DNA of 60,000 nucleotides from Polytrichum commune (taxonomy: Eukaryota > Streptophyta > Polytrichopsida > Polytrichales > Polytrichaceae). The notes under the pieces were generated by a model, which was not told the origin of the DNA, ran no database searches, and worked only from the letters and a program-made list of their open reading frames with translations. The position numbers and the translations under genes were made by a program. Within the stretch, counting starts at the first letter, position 1, and every line of letters begins with the position of its first letter. The stretch lies in assembly GCA_950295325.1 (NCBI GenBank), contig OX485803.1, positions 40,999,554 through 41,059,553 on the forward strand, written 5' to 3'. This document shows positions 11,716 to 24,419 of the stretch, one piece after another.

Positions 11716-11943
11716 ATGTAGTTCCTTTTTCATGTTCTCTAACTTCTACTCATTAGATTTACACAACAAAACTCACGTTGCATTTGCAAATCTATGCTGA
11801 AACATCTACAAAAATTGGATTGAAAATTGGACCTCCCCTAATTCAATTATGGTCATCAAAAGTCCATGTTTATCTATTTCTTAACTGGACACATACACTG
11901 AGTCCGTGAGCCCTGTGGGCATAGCACATGTGCACTGTCAAAA

Positions 11944-12830
11944 TTGTCAAGTATCTCTCAATCTACATGCTCTAGGATCCGTAGAGAGTCTATTCCTCAT
12001 GTGGAGCATTCAAGAGATGAAGCATCACCCTTGCCCCACAACACACGTGTAAGAGCCATCACAATGGGTGAATTAGATAGTGTTGTAAATGTGAGGAATG
12101 CTTTGAGTGAGCACTTGAATGTGGTAATGAGCACCAACACTGTGAGATGTGCACTTCATGAAGCAGGTGTTGGGTCATTAGAGAAGCAGAAGACGCCGTT
12201 GTTCACGGCCAAGAATGTGCGTTGCAAGTTGGAATTTGCTCAACATCATCAAGATTGGACCCTTAATGATTGGTATAGGGTGACAAGACTAAGATGTATC
12301 AATTTCAATTTGATGGTCGCACCTGGTGTTGGGTGAGGGATGGAATATCACAATTACATGCTCATCATGCAAGTCAGACAGTTAAACATGGAGATGGTGC
12401 AATTTTTGTGTGGGGTTGTATGACTTCCCGTGGCCTAGGTACATGTGCAAGATAGAAGGGAAGATGGTACCAAGGTTTGTATCTTAGCATTCTCCAAGAT
12501 GGGGTCATAAAGACAATTGAATGGTATCATTTTAGCCCTTCTCGTGTCGTATTCCACCATGATAATGATCTTAAACATACTGCAAAATTAGTCAAGCAAT
12601 GGTTGTCAATGCAAATTTTTGATAGACTTCTTGGCCTACTCAATTATCTGACCTAAATCCATTGGAGCATGTGTGGAGACTTGTGAAATGGAACTTAAAT
12701 GAGCATCTAACACCAACCAAATGAATGCTTCAATTGTGGAAGGATGTGGAAGCGTGTGCAAGCTTCTTTCCATTCCATCACTCTTGAGTTGTGTCAAAAG
12801 TTCTATCATAACATGCCCAATCGTATTTAA
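11944..12830 (+). pseudogene. Tc1/mariner-type transposase remnant
   Basis: An N-terminal helix-turn-helix region is open to 12336 (ALSEHLNVVMSTNTVRCAL, FTAKNVRCKLEFAQHHQDWTLNDW). In shifted frames it continues with FDGRTWCWVRDG, GAIFVWGCMTSRGLG, VVFHHDNDLKHTAKLVKQWL (the second catalytic Asp) near 12550-12610, and SDLNPLEHVWRLVKW near 12650-12690, where the third acidic residue is the Glu of PLEHVW (DD34E type). At least three frame changes or stops make it inactive. The region where the first Asp should lie is damaged. Terminal inverted repeats were not identified. Confidence 0.85.
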
Positions 12831-15800
12831 GTTGTTTAGCCTTCTAAGGGAGGGTGGACAAGTTATTGAGCTATAGGTAGATGTAGGTTACAAATTTGAG
12901 CCAATGTATATGATTCTCTTCAAATCATTGTTTTCCATGCGTAGTTTTGCAATAAACATGAGACTTTGGAAATGATGTACTAGACTATGACTTTTAACTT
13001 ACATAAGTAAAAGTTTGTATGCTCTTGTTTTAATTTTCCTAGCATTGCATTTGAAAATTGATGTAGTGAGTCTATAGCATTTAACCTCTTCTTCTCTAGT
13101 AATGCTCTCATGGGCAAAGAAAACCTTCATAGTTGTAAGCGAAAATGTCCTAAGAGACCACACTATTATCTCGAAGTGAGAGGAAGAACCTAGGCGGTGT
13201 TGTGAACTTATTCATGCAATCGATGGTGGATGACGAAAACAGTTCCAAAACTGAGTCAATAGACCTAAGTTCATTCAAAATCCAATTTCTCTCTCGTTGC
13301 TACAATACTCAAGTAGACATTTGGAAGGATGATAGCTAGCTTGGTTGCACATTTGACATAGTTCACAATTTAGCAAAAAGAGCGATACTCTTCTACATAT
13401 GGCTTCCTAAAATTTGTAATTTTAGTTGTTTTTGGGGATTGACTTAGTTTTGAGGGTTAGTGTAGGTCCTCTAAATTGTGTTCATTATTGAATGTAAAGT
13501 AGTTATTAATATTTGAAGACATAGTCCATTCTCTTTTAAACATGTCTCTTTATGATGTTTGCTCTTTGGTCCTCACATAACCACATACCAATCAAACCAA
13601 GGGGGTCCAATTAAGAAAAGTAACTCGTGCCCGGAAAATCTTCCCGGACATTGGTACCATTTCAATAAGAGAGGCATATTACATTTTGATCAAGACTTTA
13701 GGACCTTATCATAAGTTGGATTGGATGTGTGTGGGGAGGGTACTACAAGACTAAGCATGCATGCAAATGCAAAGCTACAACTGACAACAAAGTACTCCAC
13801 CTAAATGAATCATCGTGCCTATGACACGGATACGATGTTGAATTCCTTAGTGTGTGTACGTGGACAATGGAAATTCGGGTGAGGTAGATGACACTAAAAC
13901 TTGACCAATGAGCGTAGATGGTGTTATTATATTTCAAATATCAACACAATTGTCATTGAAAACAAAGTGGGGATTCCAACGTACGAAAGAATGTCTTATT
14001 TGAACTCCGTATGCGAAAGGTAAAAGTGTTTAATTTTGTACTAGTAGATGATCCAAAACCAACATGAAGAGGTTGATGTTAAGGTAGCGGACATTTTCAT
14101 AATCAATATATGTTTATTGTGCAAAAAAATTAAGGGTGTTAGTTTTACTACCCTCTGCGTTAATTTAATGTGGGTTTACATCAAGGTCCAAGACCAAAGA
14201 AATTTCAATATCAAGCAATCCAGTTGGTTGAGTGAAACAAAATTGACCCAAGGAGGTTACAATAAGGTCAAACCCTTCGAAATGAGAAAATTAGGTGATG
14301 GCACCGTAATGTCACATTTAAACACACTTGCCCAAGTGAAGGATTTGTGGTGGCAACCTAAAGTCATCCATTAGGAAGGTAAGAATCCAACAAGCTATTC
14401 TATTACTATTTTAGACAATTTAACTTCAAAAGATGACATCAAATTAGTCTAGAAGTTAGTTGAAATGTACAAGCCCTCAATACTAAAGGAAATTTGATAT
14501 TTTTGGAACTCATCCATCCATTTACAAAGACGATGTATTTGAATCATGTATGCAGAAGTTGTAAGGGCTCAAATTCTTAATGGATGGACTATTGGTTTTT
14601 ACATAATGGAAAAATTGGGAGAAGGCTTAATTGGTTTGAGAGAGTGTCGAAATAGTTTTGGAACCATTTGCAATGGGAAAGAAGTGTAGGGATATGGGGG
14701 GTACTTCAGTATCTAGGGGTAGGTTGCTTATAAGAATGTAGCATATTAAGATAATGTGCAATTGTTTTATTTTTTTGTACCATGCCTAAGCCAATTTTTG
14801 CACTGTGGTCTGTGGGTGCTATTTGGTCTGCTTTTCATGCTCTCCAACTTCTACTTGAAGCATTTACACAATAAAACTTGTACTGCACTAGCAAGTCTAC
14901 AACGAAGCAGCAACAGAAACCAAATTGAAATCGGACCTCCTTTGATTTAGTGATGGTTATACTAATACAAAGCTCGTCCCAAATTATATTCAATGTTGAT
15001 TGTGGAGTAGTTGGTAAAAATTGACAATAGAATCCAATCAAATATAGGTGTCCAATTAAGAAAAGTAACCATGAATTCTGATGTGATACTGTAGGTTAAG
15101 GTACTTACTGCCTGTCTCATCAAGCAGGAAAGGAGCTTCCTGTGAAGGACGGCAAAATAACAGGAATTTCAGCACAGGTACACGAGACAGACTGACAGAC
15201 AGACTGATGCTGTCACCCTGCTGGCATCAACGCTGTAGAGTGGTCATCAAAGCTCTAAGTAGGAGCAGGTGTCACCATATTTGCCATTAAGTTAGCAGAG
15301 TTACTTCACAACATGGACAGCACACAATGAAACACATGCGCTGAACCTCATGCGTGCCCAGTTTTGATCCTCTAATGAAATTCCCAAAATTTTCAGCAGC
15401 ACCATGCTTGGGAAGGTAAGGTATGTGAGCCAACAAACTTTTCTACAAGAACTGCCAGTGCAAATACTCCTAGAGTTGCATTCTGAAATAAAGTTGAAAA
15501 CTCTGACCACTTTACAATCGATGTGCATTTCAGGTTCACGTACCTTACTGACCACCATCATAGGGTACTGGCACCTCCTTGATGCATTTCTGATCCTGCT
15601 AATTTCCACCAATACCCCCCAAAAACCAAGGCAGGGACAAGATTGAAACTTAAAAGCCTGCAGTATCTTTATTAAATGTGTATTGCGTAGGCCGCAATGA
15701 AGGTTCTCAATTAGGATCAATTCCTAGAGTGCGTATTAAATGAATAAAGTTACAAAAAGATGTGTCAATCAAAGCTGTGTGAACAACAGGAGACAAGAAC

Positions 15801-16724
15801 AAAATTTGGGTACAAGGCTGCCTTGACCAGTCTAAGCACCAACTTTTTACTCTGAACAAAAAGGTCATGTGAAGATAGTGGGTATACTTGGTGAGTGATC
15901 AAATTCTCAGATCATCAACAGCATTCATAGTTAGTAATGCAGGCAAGAGTTCAGGGAGAACCAATTGTAGAGTTCTACCACCTGAACATATAAACACCCA
16001 TCAACAGTTTTCAGAAACAAAAGGCTTTTTACCTGACCGACCTCCAACTACTGTGTGCCACTTAAGAAACCTGGGAAAGAGATACCAAGAAAGTGTCACC
16101 ACCAAGATTCAACATTCGAGCATTACCAGAATAGGGCCAGAGCTCCTTCTAAGCACTACACTTCCATATGCAGGAAGTAGCATACCCCTCTTTAAACCCA
16201 AAGTGCGACTATCTACAGATTCAACTATTATTTGCTTGCTTGTGCTCTGGACTATTCAGGTACATAAGAGTCCATCTCAGGCATGAGAATATACAAAGGT
16301 GGTTATATCTACCAGTCAGCCAATTGGTTGATCCAGGATTAAAGAGAATGCCATCCATTATCACTTCCCAAAGGCTACTTAATTCAATCAGGTACTTAAT
16401 GAGCAGGGGCGGAGTATGGAAATATCCAATATATCTTTTGTTTTCAAATTTCAATAGGTGGTCAATTTGGATTATTATTGAGAGATTTGGACTCATCAAG
16501 CTGACATCCCCATGAAAAATTTGATAATGTCGTTAATATCCAAAGCCTTGGCAATGGTCTTTTCGATATAGATGATCATCATATTGACCATCCAATCATC
16601 ATCAATAATAAGCAGATGCCCAACTTTCCTTCAATGCTCTCGTTGAAAATAATGCGAAAAAGAACTGCAGTCGTTTTCCCATTGCGGTTCTCTTGACTGC
16701 AGATTTTTTTGGTTCTACCAACCA
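12831..16724. other. Intergenic or 3' UTR sequence without a recognisable gene
   Basis: A 150-base segment at 14830-14980 repeats one at 11735-11880 (CATG.TCTC.AACTTCTACT, AATTG.AAT.GGACCTCC), so it is a dispersed repeat. From about 15070 the sequence is less repetitive, possibly a long SELENOO 3' region or a decayed gene; frames of up to 139 codons there show no motif. Confidence 0.4.
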
Positions 16725-16744
16725 CCCCCCCCCCCCCCCCCCCC
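16725..16744. repeat. C20 run just downstream of the SELENOO stop codon
   Basis: Twenty C in a row on the plus strand, a G20 run in the SELENOO transcript sense, about 27 bases after the stop codon; probably in the 3' UTR. Confidence 0.9.
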
Positions 16745-16770
16745 GCAGCTCTGTTAATGGGAATCAGATC

Positions 16771-19700
16771 TCAAGAAGAACATGAGAGCATACAGACGCC
16801 TGGACGATAAGCCCAGGCAGGAGGAAGCCTTGCATATTTTTCCATTCCTGGTTGATCATCATAAGGCCGCTCCATAACCTTCAGCAACCTTTGAACTTCA
16901 GTATAATCTCCTTGCTCTGCTAGATCAATAGCACTTTGACACAAATAGTTCCGCAGCACATATTTTGGGTTCACAGAATCCATCTGAGCTTTCCTCTCAC
17001 ATTCTGGTACACCCTCAGCCACCAGCTGCCAGAAAAGAACATTATGCATAAACTCAGTTTTCTTGTTTGAGCATAATGAATTGTTCAGCCTATCTTACTT
17101 GTCCAGCTAGAATTAAATAAACAAGAACAGAGTTTGCTGGAGAATGCATATCGTGGCTTACCAGCTCAATGTACTGGTGCAGCCAGTCAAGCCACACCTT
17201 CCGGCGTTCCTTGCTCAGATCAAGCAAAGCATTTTTCAATGGTGCGATCAGCTCATCATCTGAAGTCCCTGGTCCTGCCTTCAAATTTCCCAGTGATCTA
17301 AAGAAGTTGGTATAATCAACTTTATCAAACGCCATGTTGTTTAAAAGCTTGCTTAGCAGGTCTTTATGGTATGCCTTAAGTCCTATTTTACTGCTCATGT
17401 GTTGTTGATACTCGGACATAAATTTATCTGCATACCTGTAAGAAGAAACAAAAACCACACATTAAGGCAAAAGTGCACACCATGTGATCCTGACCATCAT
17501 CTAGCTTAATAACAGTCGTAATTGTCAGCAGAACCCAAGCTCTCCTACGTAGACCCAAATATTTGATGCATAGGAAGACTAATAAAATTATATCAGATGA
17601 TACAAAACTTTCAATGACATACATAGACAGAGGTTCACCTTCAAAAGACATAAAAGGAACTATAATACAATGAGAATTTCCAAAGAAAAACGGTGTACTT
17701 GTACTGAGCAACTAAACTATTGGCACAAAATAGGACACAACACCATAAAAATTACCTTCCCAAACCAAATTGAGCTTCCTCAGCAGTAATCAGCTCAGCA
17801 GTGTAAAGTGTGTTGGCCAGCTGCATTACATTCCACAAACCAATATCTGGTTGATTTGCAAACCCATAGCGGCGACCAGGTAAATCTGTTGTATTTGGTG
17901 TGTATTTTGGATCAAAGGCATCCAGAAACCCAAACGGACCATAATCGATTGTGAGACCCAGAATGCTCATGTTGTCAGTGTTCATGACACCATGTGTAAA
18001 TCCAACTGCTTGCCATTTTGCAATCATCACTGCAGTCCGCTCTCCCACCTCCGTGAACCATGCTGTCAAGCCCAACACCAAGCTTTGTAAATAAAGCACG
18101 TCCACATCTCATTGTACTAAATTAGTAAAATAAAACTTCAAAAGTATACACTCCCAATAATAATGATGAAAAGAAAGGTAAGAAGCAGAAAAGTACCTGC
18201 ATATCTATTCTTTGAAATGTCAATCTGTGGGAGAGGGTTTTCTTTATCACCATTCAGAGCTTGAGAGGGACCTTCCTCCAGTGCTTGTCGTTCAAATGGC
18301 AAACTTTCATACTGGGGATAATGATTATGGATGGTATAGTCAGCCAACTGTTTCACCAGTGGTAGGTCAGACTTATCACGAGCTGCATGAATCTGGAATG
18401 AGCCAAACCGTATGAAAGAAGGTGCCACCCGACACACAACAGCTCCTGGCTCCATCTTTACATTGCCACTGAAATGGACAGAACAGAAAAAAAAGATGTT
18501 GAAGTACATAAACTGAGCCCTTAGCTATATTATGAACTATGCATGTTAAATAAGTTCATCACTGATTGATTCTTAGTGTAAATATATGGATTCAAAAAGC
18601 CATCAGTAAGTGGATACAAATACTCCTGCCCAGATTAAAACTCATCTGTAAACACTCCCATGTTCTTTAGTTGAGAAGACTAGAATAAACATTTAGAAAA
18701 AATAACCCCAACAAAGACAATGGGCTTACTCATAAAACATATCACGCAGAACCCCTTCTCCAGTGGTCACTAAGCACAGTGCACGTGTGGTTGGCACCCC
18801 CAGATGGTACATAGCCTCACTACAGAGGAACTCCCGAACACTACTTCTGAGGACCGCCAATCCATCAGCCGTTCTGCTGTAAGGGGTCTTTCCAGCTCCC
18901 TTTAGCTGGAGCTCCCATCTCTCTCCTTTACTGTTTAGTAATTCACCAAGTGTGATTGCTCGTCCATCCCCTAACTGCCCAGCCCATACTCCAAATTGAT
19001 GACCACCATAGCATTGTGCATACGATAGGCTGCAACACAGAAGAAATGGATGACATCAATGAACAATTGCTGTAACTTGCAAGTCCCCAGTGATTATCAT
19101 TGAACAACATGGCAATTGTGCGTCAGAAGCAACATAAATTTTACAATCCACCTCCTAGTGTATTTTACAACCCACTAGACAAACAAGTACAGAGACCTGG
19201 ACAATGCTCGACAAAAACATGATGGAGGAATGAAGATCAAGAAGATGTAGAATCTTACCCGCCTTTCAGTGGAGTAGCACCAGAAAATATAGAGGGGAAG
19301 TCTGGTCTTGCAAATCTGAGTATGAACACAAATTAGTCTAAACAAGCTCCACAATACTTTGTATCACAAAGCAATGTCTTCTGCAGAATGGTAATTATGT
19401 TCATCGAGATCTCTGTAAAACTAACCAGGAGAAAACAACAAGCTTACAACTTCATGTCCACTTCCAACCTTATGGACGAAGCAGCATAAATACATTGTTT
19501 TCACTGCATATAAAGAATCACTGATTTCAAGCAAGTGAAGCTTACTCATAAGAATCAAGATCCAATAAATCAGCCACAGGCTCTGACCATGCAACCAACT
19601 CTGGATTCTTAACATGTACTGAAGGAGTCACTCTTGTATAGCAAGCATGCAATACCTGCTCATTTCCAAAGCAAAAAATTTAGTTGCTCCTCACAAATCT

Positions 19701-21941
19701 CGTTAAAACTCTAAAATTAGAATAACGAAGCTTCTCCTGACAACTATAAAACCTGAAAGCACAATAACTGACCATAATAAGCAACAACTTCCTGCTTCAA
19801 AAGCTTCAAGAATTGCACTGGATCACCTGGCGGACAGGGCCATCAGTTCGTGAATCACCAGGGAGATCTCTAACAAAGGAATGATCCCAATTCAAATCTT
19901 CCAATGTTTTCCTTCCAGAGCTCCCTGCAGCATCTTCCTCTTTCCCCTTGCTCTGAATGCAACAGATTAACAATATATAATAAGAACCCAATCCCAAACA
20001 CCACAAGATTATCTTGTGCAGACCTTACAAATGCACCTGATCGTGGTCCAAAGTGCAGTCCCTAATAGAATTGGTAGCACTCTTTATTTGATCTTTGCAG
20101 TGTCTACTAATGGTTCACCAAACTACATGACAAAGAAGTACACATTCCTTCTTTTCAGAGTGTCAAATGTTCTGCATTCCTTTCCCACTTTAAAACTGAT
20201 TCTTTCCAAATTTCCTTTAATCGAAAGCATCGCTGAACACACTCTCATCCTTTCTAGAAGGAACCTATCGCAAATATACGGACATGGATTACTCTGTCTA
20301 CCCTATATAGGACTCCAACAAATATACAGAGAATGACAGTTCGTCAAAAGACACTTGTCTGTAGACATTCAATCTATTTTGATTTCCAAATCTTGATCAA
20401 ATCAAGGTTTTCAGAAACGAATTACCGTAAAAAGATACTCATCTCACAAGTACACACCTACAACAACTCACAGAATTTTGAAATATAATCATGAGCCTCC
20501 GAAATCATTGTAACCAACCACTCTAGTGTCAGATCTAGTTGACGGTTTTAAAACTAATTGTGAGTGAGGAGATGAGAAGGTCATTCATATAGACGTGTAC
20601 TGGCAATTTTCAGGAATCACATGCAACCACCATCAACATCTACACGCTGGAATTTAAGTATGGCGTGAATAAAACATTTGGAACATCCCCTACAGTCGCA
20701 TGAGGTATGCGGGCCTTGCTCGGTTGCTTTTCTTGATCAGACAACAAAATTTGAGTGGTGTATGATTAGGTGTGGATCTAAGAACGGACACCATAAAAAC
20801 ATGTGTTTAGCAAACATTGGACTGAATGCTCAAAATTTGCTAACAATTCTAGGTTCAATAGTCAACATAATTGGGAGACCTATATATGGCCATTTAATGA
20901 CCTCAAGAATCTTCACTTTGATAAAATTAAGATATTCACACAAGCTCCAAAACTAAGGAGGAAAATGGCAATGGACAAGATTTGGGATTTATCAATCGTC
21001 TCGCACTAATTGCATAATTCATATCCACCAAATAGATTCACCCACGAGAAGTGAGTGCAGAGCCAAAAGTGCCCATTTAAGGCGCGCTTACCTTAACTTA
21101 ATCAAAATCGCAGAGGCCAATCAACAAAAGGAAAATTACACGCCCGTCGCACATATAGAATAAGAAGGCGGGGTGGTCATAGAAGGTCAAAGGTGTGACA
21201 CGTAAAACAAGTAACACATCGATGATATTGAGGTTCATCTCGTACCTTGTCCGAGTCAGCAACAACATCGCCATCGTCCAGCTTCAGGTTCTTCAATTCT
21301 TCCTCCGTCATAGCAGCGGACGCTGAAGGCCCCCCTGCTCCTACACCAAATGTTCTCAACCCTCCAGTCCTGCTGCCACAACCTAAACTCGGCCTCCCTA
21401 ATAATAAACCTCCTACATCCGCAGTATTGTTACTACCCTCTCCTCCGCTCCCCGTAACCCTAGCTCCAGCCAAACCAGTCCGTCGCAAAAGAGTCCTCGA
21501 AATTGACGCGTTCCCAGCTTCAGCGCATCTCCGTGACCTCTCACACCTGATGCAATCCACTCCACTCCACGGCACCGAGCTCAAAATTGACCCATGCTGC
21601 CGTTTCTCAGTCCGAACCCTAGCTGGAGCCCGAGACGAAATTGACACCGGAACCGATGAGGTTCCCACCCCTACATGTGATTTAGCTCTCTCTGAACGAC
21701 AATCTACGCCACTCCAAGGCACCGAACTTGAAATCGATGTCCGTAACGCTGATTGCTGGGCTTCACTCCGTACCCTATCTCCTCCTAACCCCCGGGGGGC
21801 TAGGGATGTCCAAATGGTGGCCGAAAAAGACAAGGAATGGTTTGTTGATGTCGCCGTACAAGTGCCGTGCAGCGAGGAGCGGATGGAGCATGCGAGACAG
21901 GATGGCGGAATGCGGGAGGCCGCCCAGCGAGATGAAGCCAT
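16771..21941 (-). CDS. SELENOO: Selenoprotein O (YdiU/SELENOO) homologue, Cys form, 9 coding exons
   Basis: Family members are pseudokinase-fold enzymes that transfer AMP from ATP to protein side chains, usually in mitochondria or plastids. Exons, minus strand: 21941-21246, 19952-19827, 19655-19546, 19315-19259, 19029-18730, 18468-18197, 18062-17756, 17435-17162, 17025-16771. All junctions are GT-AG and the phases join without a break, giving 798 residues. Visible motifs: [17 protein letters not shown] near the start of the core, [32 protein letters not shown] with the nucleotide-binding Lys, [15 protein letters not shown] with the catalytic Asp and DFG-like DYG, and the tail MLSCSS, where animal proteins carry selenocysteine and this one Cys. 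I chose the Met at 21941 because the next 45 residues are rich in Ser, Arg, Ala and Thr with almost no acid, like an organelle transit peptide. Met at 21992 or 21311 is also possible. Intron 1 holds a TA-type MITE. Confidence 0.93.
20703..21093. mobile_element. AGGTAGA-family MITE in intron 1 of SELENOO
   Basis: Starts AGGTATGCGGGCCTTGCTCGG, has all interior blocks (GTGTGGATCTAAGAACGGACACC, TATGGCCATTTAATGACC, GAGAAGTGAGTGCAGAG), and ends GCTTACCT before TA. 391 bases. Confidence 0.72.
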
Positions 21942-21999
21942 GGCCAGGAATTGCAGAGCATTCAACCCCCGCTGGTCCTCGCCCCCCGCCACCGCCCCC

Positions 22000-23032
22000 C
22001 CGATCGCTCACTGCTCGAGAACAATGAGCCACGTGGCGACACGTCACACTTCCACCTGGAACCTCGCATGCTGTCAATGCTCCCAGTATCAACATATATT
22101 TCCGTGCTGAATACAAAGGGCCTCTTGGGCTGGGGGCACATGAAGTATGTGTGCGGCTACTGTAATTCGTTAAAAAAAATTACCGGAACCGCAATAAATT
22201 GCAGTAAATACATCTATTTCACCGTAGGGTAAACACATGTAATGTGTTTATTGTGTTGGGGTAAAACCTAGATCGCTTTTATTATAGTCTCCAACATGTG
22301 CAATGGCTTGCCTGGGTTGCAGCATGGATTTGGTAGCACAATATTATTGCCCAGAGGGTTATTCGACCTAACAAATGGTGGCATGCAGCTGAAGCAGCCC
22401 ATTTTACGAGCCATGTGCCTAGGCCTTCTACCTTTTCTGGCACCATATTCACGTATTTTTAGTCCCGTAAGGTGGGTTCTCATGTATGTTGCTTGCCCAC
22501 CAGACTCTGGTGGAAGTAAAGGCAAATGTATGGTGGGTAGGGTTTGTATGTACCAACCAGTCAGTGTTATCTTATGTGTTTTAAGGTAGCCGGCCCATCC
22601 CAACCACCACCACATTTTTGCAACTTAGGCCAACCTATTTCCGTGCAACACGATATCAATCTTTCATTAGTGTTGATGTGTCAAGGTTGAAAGCCAAATG
22701 TTGGTGGCTAAGTTGATGGTTCGGTTTAGATTGCAAGAATATTTAGGTGCCATAATTGCCGATTATAGGGATTGAAGTGTTCTTGGTTTTGGAACCAATT
22801 GGTGATCAAAAATAGGCTAGCCTATATCACGAGTATAGGTCGAATATCCACTTAGAAAATTCATAATGATTTGGTATTTGCCATAAAATAATCTAAAAAT
22901 GGTATTAGTTGCTTCTTATTTCTATTTCTCTACACAATTATTTTTTTCCTCTAATCATACCTAACCCGCAAATATGCTAAATTACTTAACCGGTTGGGAA
23001 TGGATCAGCTACCTTAGTGTGCGCATGGAAGT
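22000..23032. other. SELENOO upstream region and intergenic DNA
   Basis: GC-rich just before the SELENOO start (to about 22030), as expected for a promoter and leader, then AT-rich. No TATA box or transcription start can be assigned with confidence. The segment ends at the LINE target site. Confidence 0.4.
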
Positions 23033-23044
23033 CTTGTGGCCCGT

Positions 23045-23897
23045 TTCACCATACCTCCAAATTATACGAATAAATAACCAACCATTACAACCATGGCTAA
23101 TCATTCACATGTATATGCCCACACACGTAGAAGATATTCGACTCATTCCCAACATAGAAGCCACAATCACCAACCAAATCACCGCACACCCAGATCACAT
23201 AAACATCATGTGTGGAGATTTTAACCGAGATATCGCACTTATAGGTAGACAAAATGACAACCTTCACACACCACCACAAGAAGAAGACATACAATGGAGG
23301 ACCTTTACCACATCCCTGAACTTAGAATATATCCCAACAGATACCACATTCTCAAGACAAGGTGGTAATAACTATACATCAACTAGCTTGATTGATGGTT
23401 TCTATATCAACTCGCCAGATAATAGTAAATACACTTCTACAACAAACACCCATATAGACCTCAATTCAGACCACTATCCAATTACCCTACATATACCGCA
23501 CAACATACTACTAGCAAGACCCATACTCTCCAACAACATTACACAATCCAGGATTCTAAACCCCATACCACCTGAAAACCTCGAAAAATTTAACATAAAG
23601 TTTTTTGAAGAAAACACCATACAAATCAATGCTCTAACCACTCTCCTTGACCATCACGACCATCTCACAAATAACCAATGGAAAAATGCATGCGACTCAC
23701 TCGACATTATAATACAAAAAAATTCACTAACCATAGAAGAAACATGCAGTGCAGCCCCATCACCACACCTTACAAACCGTGCAGCCCAACAAGGCGGCTT
23801 CTTGCCACGCAAACTAGCTAAATCATGGAAAAAACACCTAGCCACATATCACTTAATCAGGAAAATTATATACATTACCAAAAACGATCCGAATTGA
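23045..23897 (+). pseudogene. APE-type endonuclease fragment of the LINE
   Basis: Carries the C-terminal half of an apurinic endonuclease-like domain: MCGDFNRDI (the GDFN motif), the TFSRQGG and LIDGFYI motifs, and NSDHYPITLHI (the SDH motif with the catalytic His). This nuclease nicks target DNA to prime reverse transcription. The N-terminal motifs with the first Asn and Glu are missing because the element is 5'-truncated at 23045. The Met at 22974 and the first 24 codons after it are host flank, not element. A stop at 23895-23897 ends the frame; coding resemblance continues past it in shifted frames (Lys/Thr-rich, 23900-24120). Confidence 0.85.
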
Positions 23898-24419
23898 CAA
23901 ACACACCCAATAATAAATGAAATACACAACCACCAATATGTTCACATTCCCAACCCACCCACAACAAACACATCACCAAACGAATGGATAGAAGAAATAG
24001 CAACCATTGCAAAAACCGCCAAGAAACAAGCTAGAGATATTACTACAAAATATACTAAAGAATGCATATTAAAGGCAATATCAAAATACAAACAATTTTA
24101 TGAAAAAAATCCTAAAAAGGTAACATGAAAGTCTTCAGAAACTCCGAAACTTCACCCCTAGACTCTATCATTGATAGATAAAATAACATTTTAACTAGTC
24201 CCGAAGACATTGCCAAAGAAATACATATACAATAATCTATTAGCAACCGCCCAACAGTTCCCACTTGTGAACACCAAACAATACACCCCCAACATTGCAC
24301 GTGTAACGTACGACAATACCCATGGCATGACCTCGACGGCTTCACCATAGACCGGCGCGGAGAACCCTAAATCCCACTACATACGTATTTTGACCCAGAA
24401 ACATATGACCTTTGCCTAA

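Noticed and set aside
14048-14374. 108-codon plus-strand frame
   Set aside because: No motif, AT-rich codons, no splice or start context; might be decayed transposon but not supportable.
15301-15720. 139-codon minus-strand frame downstream of SELENOO
   Set aside because: Cys-rich but without family motifs or heptads, and no splice context; probably chance.
21247-22110. 287-codon open frame on the plus strand
   Set aside because: Antisense to the first SELENOO exon. The minus strand has the in-phase splice to the conserved core, and the plus frame has no domain.
22974-23044. Met-initiated start of the APE endonuclease frame
   Set aside because: These bases lie outside the target-site duplication and are host flank, so this is not the element's start codon.
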